Assembly (NCBI GenBank): GCA_946480965.1
Contig: CAMLMI010000022.1
Coordinates: 1-25,958, forward strand
Length of the DNA stretch: 25,958 nt
Direction of reading: 5' to 3'
Origin: an uncultured Verrucomicrobiales bacterium
GTDB lineage: Bacteria > Verrucomicrobiota > Verrucomicrobiae > Limisphaerales > CANJSG01
Below are positions 1-7,352 of the stretch, in pieces. Within the stretch, counting starts at the first letter, position 1, and each line of letters begins with the position of its first letter. The notes beneath the pieces are model-generated. The model was not told where the DNA came from. It ran no database searches and saw nothing but the letters and a program-made list of their open reading frames with translations. The position numbers were made by a program, and so were the translations under genes.

Positions 1-60
1 CTTCCTTCCCCGGCGGATTCTTTGTAACCCCTCGTCCGCCTTTCCTCAGGAACCGGTAGC

Positions 61-3009
61 ATGAACGCTGATCCATCCCTTCCGCCGTCCGGTTCCCCGG
101 GCCAATGCCCCAAGTGCGGCGCTGCCCTTCCGGAGAACGCCCCGCTCGGCCTCTGCCCGGCCTGCCTCCTCGCCGCCGCCGCCGCGCCGGCCACTGTCGT
201 CCTCACCACCGCGCCGCAACGCCCCGAACCGCCTCCGATCGACGAATTGCGCGCCGCCTTCCCGCAACTGGAGATCCTGGAACTCATCGGCCAGGGCGGC
301 ATGGGCGTCGTCTACAAGGCGCGCCAGCCCAAGCTCGACCGCTTGGTCGCCCTGAAGATCCTGCCCGAATCCCTGGCCAAGGACGCCAGCTTCGAGGAGC
401 GCTTCACCCGCGAGGCCCGCACGTTGGCCAAACTCAGCCACCCGAACATCGTCGCCATCTACGACCACGGCCACGCCGGCGCGTTCTTCTACCTGGTGAT
501 GGAGTTCGTGGACGGCGTGAATCTCCGCCAGGCCATGTCCGCCGGGAAGTTCACCCCGGCCGAAGCGTTGGCGCTCGTTCCGCGCATCTGCGAGGCCCTG
601 CAATACGCCCACGAAGAAGGCGTGCTCCATCGCGACATCAAGCCGGAGAACATCCTCCTCGACGCCAAGGGCCGGGTGAAGATCGCCGACTTCGGCATCG
701 CCAAGATGCTGGGCGACGCCGTCCCCGGCCACACCCTCACCGCCAGCGGCGCCTCCCTCGGCACCCCGCAATACATGGCGCCCGAGCAGATCGAGCACCC
801 GTCCGACGTGGACCACCGCGCCGACATCTTCTCCCTCGGCGTCGTCTTCTACGAAATGCTGACGGGCGAACTGCCCCTCGGCCGCTTCGGCCCGCCGTCG
901 GCCAAGAGCGCCGTGGACCGCCGGGTGGACGAGATCGTCTTCCGCACGCTGGAGAAGGAACGCGCCCTCCGCCAACAAAGCGCCGCCGAAGTGAAGACGC
1001 AGGTCGAAGGGCTCGGGCCGGACGCGAATCTCCGGGGCGCCGTCAGCGGTTTCGCTCCGAGAAACCGTGCAACGGCGGGCCAAAGCGCTCCCCGAGCTCT
1101 CAAGGGCCAAAACGCGTTGATCTTCACGCCGGAAGTTCTCGGGACGTTCGCCGGCCAGATGCTGGGCTATCGCCATCGCGGCCAGGTGCTCCTCGACGAG
1201 GAATGCCTGACCCTCACGCAAGACGGGATGCCGGCTGTCATCCCGCTTTCAGCGATCCAGGATCTCAGCGTCGGCCAGTTTCCTCGGGTGATGAACCCGG
1301 TCGGCATCGACCTGTTGAGCATCACCTTTGACGACGCCGGCACGGTGAAACGGCTTTTCGTCGCGCCTATGATCGGATTCATAGGCCTCCCGTCCACCTG
1401 GAACAGTCTCGTGGCGGAATGGCACCTGGCCATCCGCAACGCGGTCATCGCGGCCACCGGCCGCGCGCCCTCGACCACACCGACGAACGAATTGGGCATC
1501 CCGCGCAGCTCCGGTTTGATCCAGCTGCTCATCCTGGTCGGCTTCATCGTGGGTGTCGGGCTTGGCCTCGTGGCGTTCGGCGGATCACGCTTAACAGCCC
1601 CCGAGTTGGTGTTGGCCTGCTTGGTCGTCGTTTTCTTCGTGTTCGTGCCATGCGCCACCTTGATCGCCCTCTTCCGACGAGGACGCCGACCATCCAAGTT
1701 CCGCATGGTCATGGCCGTAGTCGTGGGACCTTTCATCCTGCTCCCCGGCCTGATGGCGCTGGTCTGGATGCTGCGAACCGCCAATTCGCGGCCTCCGGCA
1801 TCCATGCCCCTCTCGCGAAATCATGTCCCGGTTCCGGCCACCACACCGCCAATTCAGCCGCCGCCCTCTACAGTTCTGAATGACGTTTCTCCGCTTGCCC
1901 ACCTGACCAACGCGCTGCGGGTGCCGTTTTCACTGGAGCCCAAACGTGTCGGACGATTTTGGCTGGAGGGTCCACAAAGAGTCACCGTTTCAGCGCAATC
2001 AACTTGGGATGGAACATTGGAGACCCACGCATTTTCGCCCATCGAAGGCGAACGCACATTCAGTTGGAACAACACCCCGGTGCCTCCGTTGAACGCATTT
2101 GTTCCCTATGCCGGAACGCCCATGCTCGAGCCCCGGGACTCACCGACAGGCTTTTCCGTTACGGTTGTGACTTCAGACACAGGTATCACTGATGGAGAAT
2201 TGATCTGGGAACCGATCCTTGGAGAAAACCCAGAAGCTCCCTTTCAGAAATGGCGTTGCTGGGTCGCCGTCAAAGGTGCTCCGGTGATTTGTTCAGAGCC
2301 TCTTGATTCTCCCATCTCGCTCTCGCGGAGGTTTGCATTCCCAAGGTTGTCGCTTTCCCACCTCACGCTCATCCCCGGACCACTCAAATCATATTGGGTC
2401 ACCCCGCTAGATCTCTTACACGATTCGACAACAAAGCCTTCGGCTGCGCTTCCCAATCCCACGTTCAATGGACCGACTTTCGAGCAATGGTATCCGGAGC
2501 TTACGAACGCTCTGGCCCAAGCGATTGCCGACGTAAAAAGCACCTATGGTGCGCCCACCAATCGAGATTTTCGCTTCATCGTCGTCACCAATGGGCCGGT
2601 GTGGTTTCAGATCCAAGCTCCGCCTGTGGCTTTGGAATCGCGGTGGGAGTATCAGCTCCAGCAATTTTGGGGAGCGTTCACACTGAGCCAAGCCGAGTTC
2701 ACCAACAGGTTTCCGATCTATGAGTCGCAAAGCGGTCGGGCTTTTCGCGTGCCATCTGGACCAGGACAACGGAGGACGGAGATTCCAGACTGGATCGGAA
2801 CGAATTATCTCAGAAATGCCTATCAGAAAGCGGCTGCTCGTGCTGAAGAAAAACTAACGCTTAAAGCGGCGGTCGATGGTCGCCTTCAATCATCCTACTT
2901 CCCCAACGACCGCGTCCGCATCGGCTTGATGGTGGACGAAGCCGAGATCCTTGCCGCCATCCGCAGCGGTTCGACCAACCAAGTCTTCGGGGCCGTTGCC
3001 CAGCCATGA
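61..3009 (+). CDS. Membrane-anchored Ser/Thr protein kinase with zinc-ribbon N terminus and large ectodomain
   Basis: This is a Hanks-type (PknB-like) kinase of 982 residues, expected to phosphorylate Ser/Thr on protein substrates. Residues C16/C19 and C32/C35 form a CxxC...CxxC ribbon. The kinase domain (about 72-318) shows the glycine loop GQGGMG (77-82), VALK lysine K99, HRDIKPEN (190-197, catalytic D192), DFG (210-212) and APE (240-242). A globular, possibly PH-like stretch (about 350-470) follows. Three hydrophobic helices lie at about 484-506, 515-537 and 548-572. The last ~410 residues are outside the membrane if the kinase is cytoplasmic, and I recognise no family in them. The ATG at 61 has AGGA about 9 bases upstream. 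The stop overlaps the ECF sigma gene start as ATGA, so translation is probably coupled and the sigma factor is a likely partner or target. Base composition of the ectodomain portion (about 1960-2860) is clearly less GC-rich than the kinase portion. Confidence 0.93.
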   Translation: MNADPSLPPSGSPGQCPKCGAALPENAPLGLCPACLLAAAAAPATVVLTTAPQRPEPPPIDELRAAFPQLEILELIGQGGMGVVYKARQPKLDRLVALKILPESLAKDASFEERFTREARTLAKLSHPNIVAIYDHGHAGAFFYLVMEFVDGVNLRQAMSAGKFTPAEALALVPRICEALQYAHEEGVLHRDIKPENILLDAKGRVKIADFGIAKMLGDAVPGHTLTASGASLGTPQYMAPEQIEHPSDVDHRADIFSLGVVFYEMLTGELPLGRFGPPSAKSAVDRRVDEIVFRTLEKERALRQQSAAEVKTQVEGLGPDANLRGAVSGFAPRNRATAGQSAPRALKGQNALIFTPEVLGTFAGQMLGYRHRGQVLLDEECLTLTQDGMPAVIPLSAIQDLSVGQFPRVMNPVGIDLLSITFDDAGTVKRLFVAPMIGFIGLPSTWNSLVAEWHLAIRNAVIAATGRAPSTTPTNELGIPRSSGLIQLLILVGFIVGVGLGLVAFGGSRLTAPELVLACLVVVFFVFVPCATLIALFRRGRRPSKFRMVMAVVVGPFILLPGLMALVWMLRTANSRPPASMPLSRNHVPVPATTPPIQPPPSTVLNDVSPLAHLTNALRVPFSLEPKRVGRFWLEGPQRVTVSAQSTWDGTLETHAFSPIEGERTFSWNNTPVPPLNAFVPYAGTPMLEPRDSPTGFSVTVVTSDTGITDGELIWEPILGENPEAPFQKWRCWVAVKGAPVICSEPLDSPISLSRRFAFPRLSLSHLTLIPGPLKSYWVTPLDLLHDSTTKPSAALPNPTFNGPTFEQWYPELTNALAQAIADVKSTYGAPTNRDFRFIVVTNGPVWFQIQAPPVALESRWEYQLQQFWGAFTLSQAEFTNRFPIYESQSGRAFRVPSGPGQRRTEIPDWIGTNYLRNAYQKAAARAEEKLTLKAAVDGRLQSSYFPNDRVRIGLMVDEAEILAAIRSGSTNQVFGAVAQP

Positions 3010-3752
3010 GCGCCGCGCCGCTGTTCGTCACCACCCGCTGGACCCGCGTGCTGGCCGCGCGCGGGGAGTCACCCGACGCCCGCGCCGCGCTTTCCGAGCT
3101 CTGCGACACCTACTACGAGCCCGTCTGCCGGTTCCTCCGGCTGGAGGGCCGGCCCGACGACGCGGCCCGGGAACTGGCCCACGAGTTCTTCGCCCGCGTT
3201 TTGGCCGGCCGCGCTTTTGAGGGCGCTGCGCCGGAGCGCGGCCGTTTCCGCTCGTTCCTGCTCGGCGCGCTCCGCCATTTCCTCGCCGACCAACGTGACC
3301 GCGAACGCGCCCAGCGCCGCGGCGGCCAAGCCATCCACACGCCGTTGCCCATCGCCGGCGAAGAAGACCCGGACAAACCCGAGCCGGCCGATGCTGCCGC
3401 CACGGCCACCGACCGCCAGTTCGACCGCGAATGGGCGCTGACCCTCGTGGCCCACGCCGCGACCGCGTTGGAGACGGAGTTCCGTGCCGAGGGCAAGGGC
3501 GGGCTCTTCGATACGTTGAAGCCGTGGCTCACGGGCGATTCCGCCGCCTTGTCCCAGACCGCCGCCGCCGCCCAGCTCGGGTTGCGGGAGAGCGCGGTGA
3601 AGGTGGCGATCCATCGCCTGCGGAAACGTTTCCGCGACCATGTCCGCGCCGCCATCGCCGACACCGTCCCGGCCGACGCCGATGTGGACATCGAGCTGCG
3701 CTATCTGGTGGAGGTTCTGGGCGAGCGGAACAGTTCGCCGGGCCGTCCGTGA
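3006..3752 (+). CDS. RNA polymerase sigma factor, ECF family (kinase-associated type)
   Basis: This 248-residue sigma-70-family protein would direct RNA polymerase to a dedicated promoter set. Region 2 spans about residues 31-107 (YYEPVCRFLRLEG, then DDAARELAHEFFARVL, then GRFRSFLLGALRHFLADQRD). An acidic/Ala-Pro linker (108-138) replaces region 3. Region 4 with a helix-turn-helix is at about 165-225, with the recognition part around QLGLRESAVKVAIHRLRKRF. The ATG at 3006 overlaps the kinase stop by 4 bases (ATGA). ECF factors paired with Ser/Thr kinases are well known in Planctomycetes and Verrucomicrobia, so control by phosphorylation is a reasonable inference. No anti-sigma factor gene is visible beside it. 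Confidence 0.9.
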   Translation: MSAAPLFVTTRWTRVLAARGESPDARAALSELCDTYYEPVCRFLRLEGRPDDAARELAHEFFARVLAGRAFEGAAPERGRFRSFLLGALRHFLADQRDRERAQRRGGQAIHTPLPIAGEEDPDKPEPADAAATATDRQFDREWALTLVAHAATALETEFRAEGKGGLFDTLKPWLTGDSAALSQTAAAAQLGLRESAVKVAIHRLRKRFRDHVRAAIADTVPADADVDIELRYLVEVLGERNSSPGRP

Positions 3753-4044
3753 GCGGACGCTGCGGAACCAAGCCGGGATCATGCCGTCGAACGGATCGTC
3801 CCGGAGTCCACTTGGGACAACGCTTCCGGCTTGTCCCCGACATCCGGGCAGTGCCGCTCAACGGTGGGCTTCCGAACCGAGTGCGGCACTTCGGGCTTCC
3901 ACGCCCCTCGGGTCAGGCTGGAAGCTTGGCCGGCTCCCGGCTGCATCGTTCCGGCCAAGGGGATTCTTACAAGCCATCACCGGCCAGCGGCCTCGGAAGA
4001 CGGGCCGGAATGTCGAACCGTGGTTTCCGCACGGAGCCCTTCGC
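3753..4044. other. Intergenic region between convergent genes, no gene recognised
   Basis: About 290 bases separate the sigma gene from the convergent AsnC-type gene. Frames are open across it on the plus strand, but their translations are Arg/Pro/Gly-rich with no recognisable motif, as expected for noncoding GC-rich DNA. A short GGACAA...TTGTCC inverted repeat occurs near 3813-3835. No T-run terminator is visible. Confidence 0.5.
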
Positions 4045-4524
4045 CTAAGGCGACACGGCCAACCGGTCTTCGTTCACGTCGCGGTGCATGAGCACGCCGG
4101 CTTCCTTGTAGGGCTTCAGCAGGAAGTGCGTGGCGGTGGAGAGGACGCCGCTGATCGTGGCCAGCTTCTCGGCGACGAAGGTGGCGACCTCGCGGAGGTT
4201 CCGCCCCTCGATGATCACGAGCAGGTCGTAGCCGCCCGACATCAGGTAGCAGGAGGAGACCTCGGAGTATTTGGCGATGCGCTCGGCGATGCGGTTGAAG
4301 CCGCCGTCGCGCTCGGGCGTGATGCGGACCTCGATCACGGCCTTCACCTGCTCCAGGCCGAGCTTCTCCTCGTTCAAGAGCGTGCGGTAGCCGAGGATGA
4401 CCTGGTCGGCCTCGTAGTCCTTGATCTTGGCGGCCACTTCCGACTCCTTCGAGCCGAGCAGAGCGGCGACCTGGGCGGTGGAGAGGGAGGCGTTGTCGCG
4501 GAGCAGTTTCAGGAGCGGATCCAT
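4045..4524 (-). CDS. Lrp/AsnC-family transcriptional regulator
   Basis: The 159-residue product has the two-part layout of the Lrp/AsnC family. An N-terminal winged helix-turn-helix (about 1-55, with STAQVAALLGSKESEVAAKI as the HTH core) is followed by a RAM/AsnC ligand-binding domain (about 62-145) containing KAVIEVRITPERDGG and a SGGYDLLVIIEG segment. The family binds DNA as multimers and usually senses amino acids; the effector here cannot be read from sequence. I chose ATG 4524 because it starts directly at the HTH domain; the open frame continues upstream but that part is arginine-rich and overlaps the promoter region and rsmA. A -35/-10 pair directly upstream (4532-4559) would make the mRNA leaderless. 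It is divergent from rsmA. Confidence 0.88.
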   Translation of the reverse strand: MDPLLKLLRDNASLSTAQVAALLGSKESEVAAKIKDYEADQVILGYRTLLNEEKLGLEQVKAVIEVRITPERDGGFNRIAERIAKYSEVSSCYLMSGGYDLLVIIEGRNLREVATFVAEKLATISGVLSTATHFLLKPYKEAGVLMHRDVNEDRLAVSP

Positions 4525-4531
4525 GCGCGGG

Positions 4532-4559
4532 GTTGTAGCAGCCGGCCCAAGGGGCACAA
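4532..4559 (-). promoter_or_regulatory. Putative promoter of the AsnC-type gene
   Basis: On the minus strand TTGTGC (4554-4559), a 16-base spacer and TACAAC (4532-4537) precede the ATG at 4524. Transcription starting about 7 bases after the -10 box would begin at the start codon itself. The same TACAAC box is found in front of the DUF2071 gene. Prediction by eye only. Confidence 0.4.
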
Positions 4560-4587
4560 GGGATTTGTCCCGGACCGGACGGTTGGC

Positions 4588-4615
4588 TTGTGGGGACGCC
4601 CGGAGCCGGTAGGAT
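4588..4615 (+). promoter_or_regulatory. Putative promoter of rsmA
   Basis: TTGTGG (4588-4593), a 16-base spacer and TAGGAT (4610-4615) lie about 47 bases upstream of the rsmA start codon. The spacing and TAGnnT form match the boxes before hisD and the lipoprotein gene. Prediction by eye. Confidence 0.4.
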
Positions 4616-4662
4616 GGCCGCCGCTCCGCGCCTGAACGGGCCGGCGGAGCCTTTCCCGACGA

Positions 4663-5580
4663 ATGAATCTCAAAGCCATGCGCGCGGTGCTCGACGAGCG
4701 CCAGATCCAGCTCACGAAATCGCTGGGGCAAAACTTCCTGCACGACGGCAACCAGCTACGGCGCATCGTCGCGGCGGGCGAGGTGAAGCCGGGCGACAAG
4801 GTGCTGGAGATCGGACCCGGGCTCGGTCCGCTCACGGAAAAGCTGCTGGACGCGGGCGCGGACGTGATGGCCATCGAGATGGACGCCCGGCTGGTCGAAT
4901 ACCTGCGCGAACGCTTCGGGCTCCAGGAAGGCACCGCTCCTGGCGACGACACGTCGGCGGCGGCCACGGAACCCACCGAATCCGAGACGCCCGAACCCCA
5001 GCTCGGCCTGCTGCACGCCGATGCCTTGAAGGAGCTGGAGAACCATCCGCGCGATTGGTCGGACTGGAAGCTGGTGGCGAACCTGCCCTACTCCGTCGCT
5101 TCGCCGATCCTGGTGGAACTGGCGCAATCGCCCGGTTGTCCCGAGCGGCTGGTCGCGACGCTCCAGCTCGAAGTGGCGCATCGGCTGATGGCCAAGGCGG
5201 ACGACGACGCCTACGGCAAGCTGACGCTGCTGGTGCAGGTCCGCTACGAGCCCAAGGAACTGTTCAAGATCCCCGCCGCCTGTTTCTTCCCCGTGCCGAA
5301 CGTCGATTCCGCCTGCGTCACGCTGATCCGGAGGAAGGTTCCGCTGGTGGAGCCGGGCGAGGAGCTGAAGCGCTTCACGCGACTGGTGAAGCACGCGTTT
5401 TCCCAGCGCCGGAAGATGATGCTCAAGCTGCTGCGCGACGCCTGGCGCGAATACGACTGGGCCGCGCTCTTCGACGAATGCGGGATCTCCAAGACGATCC
5501 GAGCCGAGGCGCTGCCGCTGGAGAAATTCGCCGACCTGGTCAAAGCCCTCGGACGGGCCACACCGGTGCCGGGAAGCTAA
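4663..5580 (+). CDS. rsmA: 16S rRNA (adenine(1518)-N6/adenine(1519)-N6)-dimethyltransferase
   Basis: RsmA/KsgA uses S-adenosylmethionine to dimethylate two adjacent adenines in the 3'-terminal hairpin of 16S rRNA during late 30S assembly. Family motifs are all present in the 305 residues: LGQNFL (21-26), SAM-binding EIGPGLGPLT (49-58), acidic EMD (72-74), HADAL (118-122) and the catalytic NLPY (140-143). The C-terminal substrate domain includes HAFSQRRKM and AEALPLEKFADL. The protein is about 30 residues longer than typical family members because of a low-complexity acidic/Thr/Pro insert at about 88-113, between the strand carrying EMD and the HADAL strand. It stands alone, divergent from the AsnC-type gene. 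Confidence 0.96.
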   Translation: MNLKAMRAVLDERQIQLTKSLGQNFLHDGNQLRRIVAAGEVKPGDKVLEIGPGLGPLTEKLLDAGADVMAIEMDARLVEYLRERFGLQEGTAPGDDTSAAATEPTESETPEPQLGLLHADALKELENHPRDWSDWKLVANLPYSVASPILVELAQSPGCPERLVATLQLEVAHRLMAKADDDAYGKLTLLVQVRYEPKELFKIPAACFFPVPNVDSACVTLIRRKVPLVEPGEELKRFTRLVKHAFSQRRKMMLKLLRDAWREYDWAALFDECGISKTIRAEALPLEKFADLVKALGRATPVPGS

Positions 5581-5651
5581 CACCGGCCCCGACCGGATCT
5601 CACGCAAGCGGCGCAGGGACCGCGAAGGGCTGGCCCCAGGCTTCCCGGCTG

Positions 5652-5679
5652 TTGCGCTCCGGGGTTGCGCGGATAGGCT
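5652..5679 (+). promoter_or_regulatory. Putative promoter of the lipoprotein gene
   Basis: TTGCGC (5652-5657), a 16-base spacer and TAGGCT (5674-5679) end about 36 bases upstream of the ATG at 5716. The match is moderate, but spacing and the TAGnnT form agree with other putative promoters in the window. Confidence 0.3.
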
Positions 5680-5715
5680 GGGGGCGCTCCGGAAATCCTG
5701 GAGCCACCAAAATCC

Positions 5716-6336
5716 ATGAAAACGACCCCTCTCCTTTGCTCCGCCCTTTCCCTCGTGGCCGCGACGCTCGTCGGCTGCGGCGAGTCGGGCAGCTCCACTC
5801 CTTCCACCCCGCCCGCGACGAACGCCGGGGCGAGCGTGGTGGATTCCGCGGCCGCCGCCGTGACCAAGACGGTCAACGAGGTGTCGGCCGAAGTGACCAA
5901 GAAGGTCGATGCCGCGCTGGCCGAGGCCCAGAGCTTTCTGGGGCAGGCGAAGTTCCAGGACGCGCTCGGTTCCCTGAACGGGCTTTCCTCGCTCACGCTC
6001 TCCGCCGAGCAGCAGCAGACGGTGGGCGCGATGAAGGCGAAGATCGAAACCGCGATGAAGGCCGCCGGGCAGGCGGTGGATTCCGCCAAGCTGGCCGCCG
6101 GCGAGGTCACCACCCAGGTGAACGCGGCCGTGGCCAAGGCGCAGACGCTGTTGAAGGAGGCGAAGTTCCAGGACGCCCTCACGTCGCTGAAGGGGCTGTC
6201 GGACCTGAAGCTGTCCGCCGAACAGACCAAGCTGGTGGACGATCTCAAGGCGCAGATCCAGGCCGCGATGGCCGCCGCGCAGGGCGCGGGCTCGGACGCG
6301 GCCAAGGCGGCGTCGGATCTGTTCAAGAAGAAGTAA
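5716..6336 (+). CDS. Predicted lipoprotein with an internal tandem duplication
   Basis: The 206-residue product starts with a lipoprotein signal peptide (hydrophobic 5-19, lipobox LVGC with the lipidated cysteine at C21), so it should be membrane-anchored on the outer side of the inner membrane or in the outer membrane. The mature part is Ala/Lys-rich and predicted helical. It contains two copies of the same unit: AKFQDALGSLNGLSSLTLSAEQ (from 78) and AKFQDALTSLKGLSDLKLSAEQ (from 149) are 71 residues apart, and the flanking EVTKKVDAAL / EVTTQVNAAV segments align too. No enzymatic motif is visible. It could be a structural or stress-response envelope protein, but the function is unknown. It converges with the next gene. 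Confidence 0.85.
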   Translation: MKTTPLLCSALSLVAATLVGCGESGSSTPSTPPATNAGASVVDSAAAAVTKTVNEVSAEVTKKVDAALAEAQSFLGQAKFQDALGSLNGLSSLTLSAEQQQTVGAMKAKIETAMKAAGQAVDSAKLAAGEVTTQVNAAVAKAQTLLKEAKFQDALTSLKGLSDLKLSAEQTKLVDDLKAQIQAAMAAAQGAGSDAAKAASDLFKKK

Positions 6337-6440
6337 GAGCACCCGAGCCGGGGGCCGATCTGTTCCCCGCAACCCGCCGCTGACTCCTCCGAGGAGGGGT
6401 CAGGGCAGGACGCGAGTCCGACCATTGGCAGCGCGTCAGA

Positions 6441-6461
6441 GGTTTCTCTCCGGGAGAAACC
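6441..6461. terminator. Hairpin between convergent genes (possible terminator)
   Basis: A perfect 8-bp inverted repeat GGTTTCTC / GAGAAACC with a 5-base loop lies between two convergent genes, 6 bases after the stop of the minus-strand gene. It has no T-run on either side, so it may be a factor-dependent stop or a stabilising stem instead. Confidence 0.35.
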
Positions 6462-6467
6462 GAGACT

Positions 6468-7307
6468 TCACGGCCGTTCCGGCGACGGAGCGCCCGTTTT
6501 CTTTTCCCCGGGGTCGGTGCTGCGGCCGACGACGTGTTCGGCGCGGTAGAGGTCGCGGTTCGAGGCGTTGAACTCGGCCTTCAGCTCCACGTCCAACGCG
6601 GAGAGGTCCACGAGTTCCCAGCGGGCGAAGGTCCATTGCCCGGCCTCGGCACCGTCGTGCTCGAAGCCGACGAGCAGATGCACGGCGTCGTCCTGCACCT
6701 TGCTCGTGGCGAAGCGGGGCTCGTAGTAGAAGGTGCGGAGCGAGCTGCCGCGCGTGCCGGGACCGAGCAGCTTGGGATCGAGGTAGAAGACGCGGCCGGT
6801 GGGTTCGTGGATGATGCGGAGATCGGGATAACCCGCGCGCTGGGCGCGGCCGTCGGAGGTCTCGGGCACGCGACAGCGCAGGCCGTCGGCGCGGCCGATC
6901 TCCTCGCGCAGCGCGGTCTCGAAATGGCGGCTGGCTTCGTTGATGCGCTTCAAGGCGCGGAGCGGGCTGTTGGTGGCGTTCATCTGGGCCAGCACGCGGT
7001 CGAAGGCGAGGCCGAGCTGGCGGGCGACGGCGGCATCCACCGAGTTCGTCGATTGGAACGGCAGGACGCGCCGGCCGGTGACGGACTCGATCACGTGGCC
7101 GAAAGGGATGGCGCGTTGGGCGGCGTCGGTCTCGGCGAGCTGGCGAATCCAGGCGCCGGAGGCATTGGTGCCCTGGGCCGATCCGGTGAAGGCCGCGGAC
7201 GAGACCATCGCGGCCAGCAGGGCGGCGAAGAACAGTCGGGGGGAGCGCACGCGGCGAGAGGACCAAAGCGCGCGAGGGCTGGCAATGGGGCACTGGCTCG
7301 GGGCCAT
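6468..7307 (-). CDS. Secreted protein of unknown function, possible PD-(D/E)xK-like fold
   Basis: I do not recognise a named family. The 279 residues begin with a basic stretch and a hydrophobic segment (about 25-43, LFFAALLAAMVSSAAF) ending near SAQG, which looks like a signal peptide. An in-frame GTG at 7250 would give a more normal signal peptide length than ATG 7307, so the start is uncertain. In the mature part, YPDLRII (160-166) followed by VFYLDPKLL (173-181) gives P161-D162...D177-x-K179, the spacing and predicted strand pattern of a PD-(D/E)xK nuclease core, with acidic residues in a preceding helix (E130, E135/E136). Later strands (WTFARWELVDLS, ELKAEFNASNRDLYR) would fit such a fold. 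This is only a motif-level resemblance. The gene is divergent from hisD. Confidence 0.75.
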   Translation of the reverse strand: MAPSQCPIASPRALWSSRRVRSPRLFFAALLAAMVSSAAFTGSAQGTNASGAWIRQLAETDAAQRAIPFGHVIESVTGRRVLPFQSTNSVDAAVARQLGLAFDRVLAQMNATNSPLRALKRINEASRHFETALREEIGRADGLRCRVPETSDGRAQRAGYPDLRIIHEPTGRVFYLDPKLLGPGTRGSSLRTFYYEPRFATSKVQDDAVHLLVGFEHDGAEAGQWTFARWELVDLSALDVELKAEFNASNRDLYRAEHVVGRSTDPGEKKTGAPSPERP

Positions 7308-7314
7308 CTCCGTC

Positions 7315-7342
7315 TTGTCTGCGGGGCGGCGTGCGCTAGCGT
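7315..7342 (+). promoter_or_regulatory. Putative promoter of hisD
   Basis: TTGTCT (7315-7320), a 16-base spacer and TAGCGT (7337-7342) end only 10 bases before the hisD ATG. A start about 7 bases after the -10 box would leave a leader of roughly 4 bases, and no Shine-Dalgarno sequence is present. Prediction by eye. Confidence 0.4.
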
Positions 7343-7352
7343 CTGCGGCCTG

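Noticed and set aside
46..1221. Minus-strand open frame opposite the Ser/Thr kinase gene.
   Set aside because: The plus strand carries clear kinase motifs; the minus translation is low-complexity and without recognisable motifs.
6534..7352. Upstream extension of the hisD frame.
   Set aside because: Family similarity begins at ATG 7353. The extension overlaps the secreted-protein gene on the other strand and would nearly double the normal length.
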